From assembly GCA_029776225.1 (NCBI GenBank), contig JAKOTR010000060.1, positions 124,001 through 188,000 on the forward strand: a stretch of 64,000 nucleotides of DNA, in the 5' to 3' direction. Positions 7,899 to 16,182 of the stretch are shown piece by piece (the stretch's first letter is position 1; each line of letters begins with the position of its first letter). The notes under the pieces were generated by a model that saw only the letters and a list, made by a program, of their open reading frames with translations, was not told the origin of the DNA and searched no databases. Source of the stretch: Acidobacteriota bacterium (GTDB taxonomy: Bacteria; Acidobacteriota; Terriglobia; Bryobacterales; Bryobacteraceae). Made by a program: the position numbers and the translations under genes.

Positions 7899-9189
7899 AA
7901 CGGTCCGCACTGGGACCGCCCCAGGACCCCAGATCTTCGACCTCGACCGCTGCGTGCATTGCGGTCTCTGCCTGAACGCCTGCCCGACGTACCGCGAACT
8001 CGGCCTCGAAATGGACTCGCCGCGCGGGCGGGTGTACCAAATGGTCAAGGTGGCCGAAGGAGAGATGCCCATCGGGCCGTCGTACATCAAGCACCTGGAA
8101 TTGTGCCTGGCCTGCCGCGCCTGTGAGACGGCCTGCCCTTCGGGCGTTCAGTACGGGCGGCTGATCGAGGCGGCCCGGGCGCAGATCGAAACGGTGAGGC
8201 GCCGCTCGCTTCCCGCAAGGCTGCTGCGCGGCTTTATCTTCAACCGCCTGCTGGTCTCGCCGCGGCTGCTGCGGCTCGCGGGCAATCTTCTCTGGGTCTA
8301 CCAGGCGAGCGGTATGCGCGCCCTGGCGGAATCCACCGGCCTGCTCAAGAGTTTTGGCCGCCTCGGCCGGCTCGCTCCGCTCACGCCGGAGGCCGAGCGG
8401 CCGTTTTTCTTCGACCAAATCGGCAAGACGTTTCCGGCCGAAGGTAAGAGGCGCTACCGGGTGGCTTTCCTGGCCGGCTGCATCGCCAATGTCTGCTTCG
8501 CGCGGCTCAACGAGGCTACCGTCAGGGTGCTTCAGAAGAACGGGTGCGACGTGGTGATCCCGGCGGGTCAGGGCTGCTGCGGGGCGCTCCACGTGCACTC
8601 GGGAATGCGGGAAGAAGCGCGCCGGCTCGCACGCCGGAATATCGACGCCATACCCGCCGCGGACTTCGACGCCATCATCACCAACGCCGCCGGCTGCGGC
8701 TCGACGCTGAAGGAATACCACGAGCTGCTTGCGGACGACTCTGCTTACGCCGCGCGTGCGGCAGCGTTCTCCAGGGCCGTCAGGGACGTCACCGAATTCC
8801 TCGCATCCATCGAACTGAACCGGGACATGCGGCCCGTACGCGCCACCGTGACCTACCAGGACTCCTGCCATCTCGCCCACGGACAGCGCGTGAGGCTGGC
8901 GCCCCGCCGCCTGCTCCAGGCCGTGCCGGGTCTCGAGTTCCGCCAGATGCCGCTCTCGGATCTCTGCTGCGGCAGCGCCGGGATCTACAACGTGGTGCAG
9001 AGCGACATGGCCGCCGCCATCCTCGCAAAGAAGATGGAAAGTATCAACGGCACCGGAGCGGACATCATCGCCACCGCCAACCCTGGCTGCATGTTGCAGT
9101 TGCGCGCCGGAGCCGCCCTGTATGGCCAGGGCCGGCGTGTAGCGCACGTCGTCGAACTCCTCGACGAAGCCTACCGCCGCGAGCCATAA
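7885..9189 (+). CDS. glcF: Glycolate oxidase iron-sulfur subunit GlcF-like
   Basis: This 434-residue protein has two N-terminal 4Fe-4S motifs, CVHCGLCLNACP (near residue 23) and CLACRACETACP (near residue 73), followed by two CCG domains. The CCG domains show GCCGALHVHSGM, an internal YQDSCHLAHGQR, LCCGSAGIYN and NPGCMLQL cysteine clusters. This is the standard GlcF layout; the CCG domains bind Fe-S or act in electron transfer towards quinone. Translation is probably coupled to glcE through the 14-bp overlap. As with glcE, the exact hydroxy acid substrate (glycolate or lactate-like) cannot be fixed without the missing catalytic subunit. Confidence 0.88.
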   Translation: MAGSETVRTGTAPGPQIFDLDRCVHCGLCLNACPTYRELGLEMDSPRGRVYQMVKVAEGEMPIGPSYIKHLELCLACRACETACPSGVQYGRLIEAARAQIETVRRRSLPARLLRGFIFNRLLVSPRLLRLAGNLLWVYQASGMRALAESTGLLKSFGRLGRLAPLTPEAERPFFFDQIGKTFPAEGKRRYRVAFLAGCIANVCFARLNEATVRVLQKNGCDVVIPAGQGCCGALHVHSGMREEARRLARRNIDAIPAADFDAIITNAAGCGSTLKEYHELLADDSAYAARAAAFSRAVRDVTEFLASIELNRDMRPVRATVTYQDSCHLAHGQRVRLAPRRLLQAVPGLEFRQMPLSDLCCGSAGIYNVVQSDMAAAILAKKMESINGTGADIIATANPGCMLQLRAGAALYGQGRRVAHVVELLDEAYRREP

Positions 9190-9247
9190 ATACAACTCCT
9201 GCGCCCCCGCCGCAGCCTGGATACGGTGCGATAGAATTTCACAGATC

Positions 9248-10012
9248 ATGATCCAGGTCCGCAATTTGACGAAGGTCTTCAACGTCCCGAAGCGCGGGGT
9301 GGTACGCGCGGTGGACCACGTTTCCTTTGAGGTCCGCGCAGGCGAGATCTTCGGCCTGCTTGGCCCAAACGGCGCCGGCAAAACCACCACGCTTCGCATC
9401 CTTGCCACCGTTCTGCAACCCACCGAGGGGACCGCGGTGCTGGGCGGGTATGACGTCGTCCAGCAGCCCGAACAGGTGCGCCGCCAGATCGGGTTCCTTT
9501 CCGGCGACATGGGCCTGTACCACCGCCTTACCCCTCGCGAAATCCTGACCTTCTTCGGCAAGCTGAACGGGTTTCGCGGAGCGGAGTTGAAGCAGCGCCT
9601 GAGCGACGTGCTCGCGCGCCTCGGGATCGAGAACATCGCCGACGTCAAGGTGGATAAGCTTTCGACCGGTCAGCGGCAGCGCGTGGCCGTGGCCCGCACG
9701 CTGGTGCAAGATCCGCCCATTCTCATCCTGGATGAGCCCGCCTCGGGGTTGGACGTCCCCACCGCCCGCGTCATCGAGGAATACATTCTCGAAGCGCGCA
9801 ACGCGGGTAAGTGCATCATTCTCTCGACCCACGTAATGGAAGAGGCCGAGTACCTCTGCGACCGCATCGCCGTGATTCACGAAGGCCGCATCACGGCCAC
9901 CGGAACGATGGCGGAACTGCGCGCCGCCACCGGCAAGGAGCGGCTGCGCGAAATTTTCCTGTGCCTGCTCGGCCTGGAATCGCTGGAAAGGAAAACGAGC
10001 CGTGCGATTTGA
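9248..10012 (+). CDS. ABC transporter ATP-binding protein, NatA-like
   Basis: The 254-residue ATPase has Walker A GPNGAGKTTT, signature LSTGQRQRVAVARTL, Walker B ILILDEPASGLD and switch histidine STHVMEE. The N-terminus VRNLTKVFNVPKRGVVRAVDHV and the partner gene fit the NatA group, which with NatB exports sodium in Bacillus; related systems export other substrates. The gene overlaps the permease gene by 11 bp, so the two are co-translated. It lies 58 bp after glcF, possibly in a separate transcript. The ABC ATPase assignment is certain; the substrate is inferred. Confidence 0.88.
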   Translation: MIQVRNLTKVFNVPKRGVVRAVDHVSFEVRAGEIFGLLGPNGAGKTTTLRILATVLQPTEGTAVLGGYDVVQQPEQVRRQIGFLSGDMGLYHRLTPREILTFFGKLNGFRGAELKQRLSDVLARLGIENIADVKVDKLSTGQRQRVAVARTLVQDPPILILDEPASGLDVPTARVIEEYILEARNAGKCIILSTHVMEEAEYLCDRIAVIHEGRITATGTMAELRAATGKERLREIFLCLLGLESLERKTSRAI

Positions 10013-11180
10013 TTCCGTTTCGACGATCTACCGCAAAGAAATGCTGGACTCAGTGCGAGACCACCGCACGTTGCTGAGCATGGTCGTGGTGCCGCTCATT
10101 GCCCTGCCGGTGCTGTCGCTGTTCGTTGTGAAGATGGTTACGGTGGTCGAGCGGAGGGCCGGCGCCAAAGCCCAGACCATCGCCATCTCCGGCGCCGAAC
10201 GGCTCCCCGGCCTGCTCAACGCGCTGGCCGGAGCCGGCTTGAAGTTCGTCCCCCGAGAGGACCTCGAGGCCGCGATCGAGAGCAAAGAATTCGCGGCCGG
10301 CGTCGAGCCCGTGGAGTTGCCTGACGGAAGGAAAGAGGTCCGCATCTACGCCGACCTCACCCGCCAGGATTCCGAGATGGCGGCCCAGAGAATTCGCGCC
10401 GCGCTCGACCAGTTCAAGGAAACGAACGCCAGAATCCGCCTGCGGGAGATGGGGGTCCCGGACGAAGTGCTGACTCCGTTCACTGTCGAGCGCGTCAACG
10501 TCGCTCAGAAGAAGATGGCCGGCTTCATGTGGGGCTCCGTGCTCGGTTACGTTGTCGTCTTCCTGATGTCCAGCGGAGGGATGTATGCCGCCATTGACCT
10601 GACGGCCGGCGAGAAGGAGCGGCGCACGCTGGAAATACTGCTCTCCGCGCCTGCCGGGCGCAGCGAGATTATCCTGGCCAAGATTCTGGCTACCACGACC
10701 GCCGTTTTCGTCACTGCGTTCCTCACGCTGGCCAGCCTCGCTGTCTCGTTCGTGTACATAGGGCGCCAGGTGGCCCAGCCCATGCTGAAAGCGCTGAGCG
10801 AGGGAGTGCCGCTGGATATCGGCACACTCGGGCTGATTCTTCTGGCGCTCCTGCCCACCGCCGTGATGATTGCTTCCATCATGGTTGCAGTCGCGCTGTT
10901 CGCCAAAAGCTACAAGGAAGCCGTGAGCTACCTGACGCCCGTCATGATAGCGGCGATCTTCCCGCTGATCGCCGGACTGCTGCCCGGGACACAGCTTACG
11001 CCCGCGCTTGCGCTGATTCCGTTATTCAATGTCTGCCAGTTGATGAAGGAGATTTTTCTGGGCGACTATAGCCGGCTGAGCCTGGTGATCACGCTCGTCT
11101 CCAACACCGTGTACGCCGCCGCGGCGTATTATTTCGCGGTGCGGGTATTCAAGAGCGAGAGCGTGCTGTTCCGGACGTAG
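10002..11180 (+). CDS. ABC transporter permease, NatB-like (ABC-2 family)
   Basis: This 392-residue membrane protein has an N-terminal transmembrane helix (about 24-45) after STIYRKEMLDSVRDHRTLL. A large extracytoplasmic domain follows (about 46-180), then a C-terminal bundle of five to six helices (about 180-388). The short cytoplasmic motif GEKERRTLEILLSAPAGRSEI is diagnostic of ABC-2/NatB permeases. It partners the ATPase encoded immediately upstream. The likely role is export of Na+ or a small hydrophobic compound. The convergent serine hydrolase gene ends only 4 bp beyond it. Confidence 0.85.
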   Translation: MRFDSVSTIYRKEMLDSVRDHRTLLSMVVVPLIALPVLSLFVVKMVTVVERRAGAKAQTIAISGAERLPGLLNALAGAGLKFVPREDLEAAIESKEFAAGVEPVELPDGRKEVRIYADLTRQDSEMAAQRIRAALDQFKETNARIRLREMGVPDEVLTPFTVERVNVAQKKMAGFMWGSVLGYVVVFLMSSGGMYAAIDLTAGEKERRTLEILLSAPAGRSEIILAKILATTTAVFVTAFLTLASLAVSFVYIGRQVAQPMLKALSEGVPLDIGTLGLILLALLPTAVMIASIMVAVALFAKSYKEAVSYLTPVMIAAIFPLIAGLLPGTQLTPALALIPLFNVCQLMKEIFLGDYSRLSLVITLVSNTVYAAAAYYFAVRVFKSESVLFRT

Positions 11181-11183
11181 GTC

Positions 11184-12305
11184 TCACCGCAGAGCAATTC
11201 CGGCGATGCGGACCGCCAGAGGCCTCAGGTTCACGCCCTCGAGGTTGGCCATCAAACTCACGGCGAACCCTTGTTCCGGATCCATGAATAGAAGGGTGCT
11301 GACGCCGGGCTGATTACCGCCGTGCCCCACCCATTTTCGGCCGTCAATGTGGAACACATGCCAGCCCAACCCGTAGCCGGTGGGTTTGCCGTCCGCGGTC
11401 TTCTGTTCGGTGAACATTTCCTCAACGCTCTTGCGTCCCAGCAGCGTTCCGCCGGCCACGGCCGAGGCGAACTGCACCAGGTCCCCGGCAGTGGAAATCA
11501 TGCCGCCCCCGGGAATCTTGTTGCTGGTATCGGCGAGCGCGCAGTTTTCAATTTCCCCTCCCTGCCCCCGCCGGTAGCCTCGCGCGCGATTCGGGATGAT
11601 GGCATAGACGTTATCGTCGCGGATGCGGTCCATCCTGGCCGGGCCGAAGATGTGCTCGCGCAAGTACTCCATGAAGCGCATCCCCGACGCGCTTTCCACC
11701 GCACCGCCGAGCAGCGTGAAACCATAGGTGGTGTAGAGATAGCGTGTACCCGGCTTGAACAGCAGGGGATCGTTTCCGAACACGTCGAGCGCGCCGAGGA
11801 TTTCCGTATAGTGCTGCGTGCTCTGCACCTCGGCCTGGGACTTGTAGTGCCGCACGCCGCCCAAATGCGCCAGCAGGTCGCGCACCGTGACCGGCCACTC
11901 TTTTTGAGGAAAAGCGGGGACGTAGGTTTGAATCGTCTCGTCAAGCTTCAGTTTGCCGCGCTCGGCAAGCTGCATCACCGCAACCGCCGTGATCGGCTTC
12001 GAGATCGACGCCAAACGGTACATCGTGTGTGCACGGGCAGGCACCGAGTTCTCTATGTCCGCCTGGCCGAAGCCCTCAGACCATACCAACTGCAAGTTCA
12101 GTGCGATAGCGGCCGAGAGACCCGGTATCCTCAGCCGCTCCATCTCCGCGTTGATCGCGGCGCGGATTTCGTGCTGCTTCGACGGCGGAAGCAGAATTTC
12201 GGATTGCGCGGCCGCGCTCCAGGCGCAAGACACCGCAAGCGCGAACAGCAGAACAGCCCCTGCGGCAGGGGGCCGTCCCGCCCTCTTACATCTGTGAAAG
12301 TACAT
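11184..12305 (-). CDS. Exported serine hydrolase, beta-lactamase/class C PBP-like
   Basis: The 373-residue protein has a signal peptide (GAVLLFALAVSCAWSAAAQS) and the fold of class C beta-lactamases and DD-peptidases. YRLASISKPITAVA holds the SxxK nucleophile/base pair near residue 98. RYLYTTYGFTLLGG is the second-motif region near residue 190, with YTT where many relatives have YSN. VGHGGNQPG near 327 replaces the KTG motif. Many such secreted enzymes in Acidobacteria are esterases or peptidases of unknown substrate rather than true beta-lactamases. The gene is convergent with the ABC permease gene. Function beyond serine hydrolase is open. Confidence 0.85.
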   Translation of the reverse strand: MYFHRCKRAGRPPAAGAVLLFALAVSCAWSAAAQSEILLPPSKQHEIRAAINAEMERLRIPGLSAAIALNLQLVWSEGFGQADIENSVPARAHTMYRLASISKPITAVAVMQLAERGKLKLDETIQTYVPAFPQKEWPVTVRDLLAHLGGVRHYKSQAEVQSTQHYTEILGALDVFGNDPLLFKPGTRYLYTTYGFTLLGGAVESASGMRFMEYLREHIFGPARMDRIRDDNVYAIIPNRARGYRRGQGGEIENCALADTSNKIPGGGMISTAGDLVQFASAVAGGTLLGRKSVEEMFTEQKTADGKPTGYGLGWHVFHIDGRKWVGHGGNQPGVSTLLFMDPEQGFAVSLMANLEGVNLRPLAVRIAGIALR

Positions 12306-12329
12306 GCCGAGTAGGAGTATTCTACAACG

Positions 12330-13109
12330 TCAGCGGATTGGCGAGAACGGCAGCCCGCGCAGAATCGAATTGGAAATGTTGGACACGATTTCCGCGTCGG
12401 AGAGGCCCGGCTGCGAGCGCAGCTTTTGCCAGTCCGGGTCGGCGCCGAAGGAGGCCCACGCCTTTTCGCGCGCCGCCATATTGTCAAACGCCAACATGTA
12501 GGTCAGGTTGGGGAGCCTCTCTCCGACCAGGGCCTCGCCGAAGAAGACCGGCAGCATTCCGTTGCGGCGGAAAATGGCGATCTCCCCGATGTCGAACATG
12601 TTCATCTTGCGCCGCAGCGTCTTGACGTTCGGCGACTCGTACATCCGAAGCTCGAATATGCGCCCACCCCGTCCCTCGCGCGCCGGCGGCACTTCCACTA
12701 CCGGCATCGTATCGAAGCCGCGCAGCAGCGAGCTTTCCATGCGGATGTAGTTCAGCTCCGGCGTGGAATTGTACGCGTCGAAGGCGGCGGCGTAATCCTT
12801 GTCCGCCTCCATCTTTTCGAGCGCGGCGCCCATGGCTTCGAAAGAGGGAAAACTCAGCAGGCAGGTGATCGTCGGGCTATGCTGGCCGAACACGTTTGTG
12901 AAAAAGCCCATTGGCCCGATGCCTGCCCTGGTGGCCGCCGGAAGGAAATGCTTGGCCAAAAACTCCTGCGTCCGGCTGACCTGCGTTCCGTTGCGCATTC
13001 GGATATAGCGCAGTTCAAATATGGCTTTCTTCGCTGGTGCGGCTGCGGCCATACCGGCAGTTCCAACAGCGGCGCCGGCGGCCGCCGAGAGCATGTTTCG
13101 GCGTGTCAT
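12330..13109 (-). CDS. Secreted NIPSNAP-family protein
   Basis: I place the start at MTRRNMLSAAAGAAVGTAG, a twin-arginine-like signal followed by an alanine-rich stretch. The mature part contains two ferredoxin-like NIPSNAP repeats: KAIFELRYIRMRNGTQVSRTQEFL at about residues 30-55 and RIFELRMYESPNVKTLRRKMNMF at about 150-175. Each is followed by a block with a conserved pattern of the YMLAFDNMAAREKAW type. NIPSNAP proteins are stress-responsive dimeric alpha-beta-barrel proteins without an agreed enzymatic activity. Acidobacteria often carry Tat-exported versions. It is flanked by a serine hydrolase and a radical-SAM gene without obvious functional link. Confidence 0.82.
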   Translation of the reverse strand: MTRRNMLSAAAGAAVGTAGMAAAAPAKKAIFELRYIRMRNGTQVSRTQEFLAKHFLPAATRAGIGPMGFFTNVFGQHSPTITCLLSFPSFEAMGAALEKMEADKDYAAAFDAYNSTPELNYIRMESSLLRGFDTMPVVEVPPAREGRGGRIFELRMYESPNVKTLRRKMNMFDIGEIAIFRRNGMLPVFFGEALVGERLPNLTYMLAFDNMAAREKAWASFGADPDWQKLRSQPGLSDAEIVSNISNSILRGLPFSPIR

Positions 13110-13152
13110 AGATCTTGAAATTAAATCACACTCGCGGGGCCGCCGCCTCGTG

Positions 13153-14172
13153 TTACCCAAAAAGATCTAACTGCCGCGGCTCGGGCTGCCAGAGTTCCGG
13201 CATGTATTCCACCGGTGCGCCGCTCAACCCGTGCCGCGCCCGGACTCTCTCCACCCGCGCCTTCACACTCCTCGCATACTCGCCCCGCAGAAACGCGGAG
13301 CTTCGGAACAATGCGCGGTAGCGCGGCATCAGCTCCGGGAACCGCTGCTCGATAAACGGAAAGAAAACCTGCTTCGCGCACGGCTTCAGGAAGAGCAGCC
13401 CTCCGCCCATCGACGTCGCACCGGCCCCTGCAGCGGCCGCAGCCAGCGCGTCGAGGCTTTCTTCGCTGTCGGTCAGCAGCGGCATGATCGGATTCGGAAA
13501 GACGTTCACCAGAATGCCGGCCGCGGCCAGCGCGCGTACCGCTCCCAGGCGCAGGGACGGGCGCGGCGCCCTCGGTTCGAGCAGGCGCGCCAGTTCCTCG
13601 TCCAGGGTCGTGATGGTGATGTTGGCGTGGAACACGTTGCGGCGGGCAATCTCACGGAGGAGATCGACATCGCGCGTGATCAGATCGGATTTCGTCGTCA
13701 GGGAGAGCCGGCGTCCGTTCTCACCGGCCATGATTTTCAGGATTTCGCGGGTGACTTCGAACCGGCGCTCGGCGGGCTGATACGGATCGGTCGCGGTCCC
13801 GATCGCAATGGCCTCGTTGCGCGGGACTTTGCGCAGTTCCTCGCGAAGTCCTGCCACCGCCGCCCGCTTGGCATAGATCTTCTCTTCGAACTCGCGCCCG
13901 CCGTCCAGTTCCATGAATTCGTGCGTGTAGCGGGCGTAGCAGTACTTACAGCCGAACTCGCAGCCGCGATAGGGGTTGATGGTCCACTGAAACGGCATAC
14001 GTTCGGTGGTGCGGTTGAGCAGGCTGCGCGCGGGCAGTTCGAAATACTCGACGCGTTTTTTGGCTTCAAGCGTCCGGCTTTCGGCGGCGAGGCGCGCGAT
14101 GCCGACGAGGTTGCTCACGTCCCCATTTTCGCCTTTTGTTCGCTGGAATTCAACCCGCGAAACACGAATCAC
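13153..14172 (-). CDS. Radical SAM protein, spore-photolyase-like (PA0069/Rv2578c type)
   Basis: The GTG start at 14172 overlaps the TolC-like gene's stop (GTGA), which favours it over the longer open frame. The 339-residue protein has INPYRGCEFGCKYCYARYTHEF with the CxxxCxxC cluster for the 4Fe-4S/SAM site. Then come IGTATDPYQPAERRFEVTR, LTTKSDLITRDVDLL and NITITTLDEELARLLEPRAP, the hallmark blocks of this radical-SAM group. A C-terminal LWQPEPRQLDLFG tail is typical. Relatives are often named DNA repair photolyase, but most are unproven for that. Coupling with a TolC-like gene is unexpected and may be accidental. Confidence 0.85.
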   Translation of the reverse strand: MIRVSRVEFQRTKGENGDVSNLVGIARLAAESRTLEAKKRVEYFELPARSLLNRTTERMPFQWTINPYRGCEFGCKYCYARYTHEFMELDGGREFEEKIYAKRAAVAGLREELRKVPRNEAIAIGTATDPYQPAERRFEVTREILKIMAGENGRRLSLTTKSDLITRDVDLLREIARRNVFHANITITTLDEELARLLEPRAPRPSLRLGAVRALAAAGILVNVFPNPIMPLLTDSEESLDALAAAAAGAGATSMGGGLLFLKPCAKQVFFPFIEQRFPELMPRYRALFRSSAFLRGEYARSVKARVERVRARHGLSGAPVEYMPELWQPEPRQLDLFG

Positions 14173-16067
14173 CGGATCGTCCCGCGGAAGGCATCTTCCA
14201 CGGAAATTCCGTTTACCTCCAGCGTCACCCCCAGGGCGCGGTCGAGCGCCGCGCGCGCTTTGGCCCACGCGCCCCGGGCGGCCACTTCGGTCGCCTGCGC
14301 CTGTGCCACGAAGTTCTGGTACTGGATCAGCAGGAAGGTCGTCGAAAGGCCGACTTCGTACCGCTTTTGCTCGGCCGCCAGCGACTGCTCCTGCAACCGC
14401 CGCGTCAGCACGGCCGCTTCGTAGGCCGCGCGCGACCGTTCCAGCCCGATGACGGCGTCCTCCACCTCCAGCCTCACCTGATTCTCAAGCTGCTGCCGCT
14501 GGATTTGCGCGCGCCGCTGCTCGAGTTCGCCGCGGATCGCCGCGGCCTGTGCCACGCGATTCCTGAGCGGCAGCGTCAGTTGGAGGCCAATCCCGTAAGT
14601 GGGAAAATTCCGCCGCAACACCTGAAGGAAGGAAGACCCGAAGCCGCCGAGGAAGTCGGGCGGAGGCGGCACAACCTGCACGCCCGTGAACACCGCGTTC
14701 GGGTTTAACTGACCGGCGAGCCCGCTGTTCTGAAGGAAGCCGACCAGGTTCAGCACCGGGAGCGCCTGGTTGCGCGCGCCTTGCAGGCTGATTTCAGCGT
14801 TGGCCAGTTGCAGCGACGCGGCGTCGAGGTCGGCGCGGTTCCGCAGCGCCTCGGCAATGAGGTCCTGGATGGGGCGTATCTCCGGAACGGGCGGGGGCGC
14901 CGGGATGGGGTCAGTGGGGATAATGCGGGCGTCGCGGATGGCCGGCGAGGCCGTTCCGGTGCGCGAAATCACCGTCTTCAGGATCAGTTCCTGCTCGCGC
15001 GCGAAGCCCTCCGAGTTGACGAGGTCCTGGCGGCTGGCGGCGATCTGCGCCTCCGCCCTCACCAGTTCGATCGGGGCCAGCGTGCCCGCTTCCACCTGCC
15101 GGCGGTTGTCTTCATAGAGCTTCTCCGCGAGCGCGACGGCTTGCCGGCGAACCTTTACTTCCTCCAGCAGGGCGACGAAATCGTAATACAGCCGGATCAC
15201 CCCCGCCACGGTCTCGATCGCCTGTTGGCGAAAGATAAGATCGCTGATTCTCCGCTCGTTGTTCGCGATGCGAATGAAGCGCCGGTTCAAGCTCATGCCG
15301 AAGCCTTGCAGCAGCGGCTGTGTGACCGTGAGAGTCGCGCTGGAAGTCGTGAAGGGAGTTAAGGTGCTGCGCAGCGAATTGGTGTTCTGGTTGTTGCTGT
15401 TGAAGCTGAAGTTGATGGCGGTTCCCGGGCTGAAGCCTTGGATCACTCCCACGTTGCCGGTGGGTCCGGATACAACGAGCGCATTGGTTCCGGTGAGGAA
15501 CGCGGTCGACTGCGGCGTGCTGGTGTGCTGCCACTGCAGGGCGGCGGTGAGCGCCGTATCGTACACCGGGACGGGACTGCCGGGAAGCAACGGCGCCGTA
15601 GACAGGCCGAACGTCTGCTGGCCGGGAACCAGAACGCCGATGTTCAGAACGTTGGTCGGCACGGTCCCGGCGCCAGTCACGGTGGGTTGGGTGGAGGTCA
15701 GCAGCGGGCTGGCCGGACCTCCCAGCCCGACCGGCGGCACTCCCACGTTCAGCGGTTGGCCGAGAACGATCCCTCCGCCCCTCGCCCTGAGCAGCTCCGT
15801 TTCGGCGATCGCCGGTTGGAGCCGCTGGAGTTCCACGTCCAAGTTATTTTCCAGGGCAAGCGCGATCGCATCCCGCAAAGAGAGGTAGAGGTTGCCCGCA
15901 CGGATCAGCGAATCAATCCGCGGGGAATTCTGCATCCTGATGGGCGGCACCCGCCGGACGGTCCAGGGATTCCCCGTATCGCTCACCCAGCGGCCGGCAT
16001 CCGCGGGCAACTGCGCGAACGCCGGCGCCGCCGCCAGCGCCCAGAGGTAGAGTGCTGTTCTGCGCAT
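14169..16067 (-). CDS. TolC-like outer membrane efflux protein
   Basis: The start is set at MRRTALYLWALAAAPAFAQ, a clean signal peptide of about 19 residues. The mature protein (about 610 residues) has two OEP/TolC repeats. NLYLSLRDAIALALENNLDVELQRLQ opens the first, and QDLIAEALRNRADLDAASLQLANAEISLQGARNQ opens the second. Coiled-coil helices with QRRAQIQRQQLENQVRLEVEDAV are present in the C-terminal half. TolC-like trimers form outer-membrane channels for tripartite efflux pumps or type I secretion. An extra Gly/Thr/Pro-rich insert at about residues 85-200 is longer than in typical TolC. No membrane-fusion or pump gene is adjacent, so the partner is elsewhere. Confidence 0.88.
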   Translation of the reverse strand: MRRTALYLWALAAAPAFAQLPADAGRWVSDTGNPWTVRRVPPIRMQNSPRIDSLIRAGNLYLSLRDAIALALENNLDVELQRLQPAIAETELLRARGGGIVLGQPLNVGVPPVGLGGPASPLLTSTQPTVTGAGTVPTNVLNIGVLVPGQQTFGLSTAPLLPGSPVPVYDTALTAALQWQHTSTPQSTAFLTGTNALVVSGPTGNVGVIQGFSPGTAINFSFNSNNQNTNSLRSTLTPFTTSSATLTVTQPLLQGFGMSLNRRFIRIANNERRISDLIFRQQAIETVAGVIRLYYDFVALLEEVKVRRQAVALAEKLYEDNRRQVEAGTLAPIELVRAEAQIAASRQDLVNSEGFAREQELILKTVISRTGTASPAIRDARIIPTDPIPAPPPVPEIRPIQDLIAEALRNRADLDAASLQLANAEISLQGARNQALPVLNLVGFLQNSGLAGQLNPNAVFTGVQVVPPPPDFLGGFGSSFLQVLRRNFPTYGIGLQLTLPLRNRVAQAAAIRGELEQRRAQIQRQQLENQVRLEVEDAVIGLERSRAAYEAAVLTRRLQEQSLAAEQKRYEVGLSTTFLLIQYQNFVAQAQATEVAARGAWAKARAALDRALGVTLEVNGISVEDAFRGTIR

Positions 16068-16182
16068 GTGTGATTTCCCAGTCAAACAAGTGCCCGATTA
16101 CTCCAGTTTCGCATGCAGGCCGGGGCGGACCTCAGAAGAGCCGCAGGGGGCCAGGGCTGAGCGGGCCTGAGTCTGTGACATA

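Noticed and set aside
11184-12305. True class C beta-lactamase (resistance gene)
   Set aside because: SxxK is present, but the second and third motifs (YTT, HGG) fit the broad esterase/peptidase group better.
12330-13160. Longer start for the NIPSNAP protein at 13160
   Set aside because: The upstream residues lack a signal; the ATG at 13109 starts a Tat-like signal peptide.
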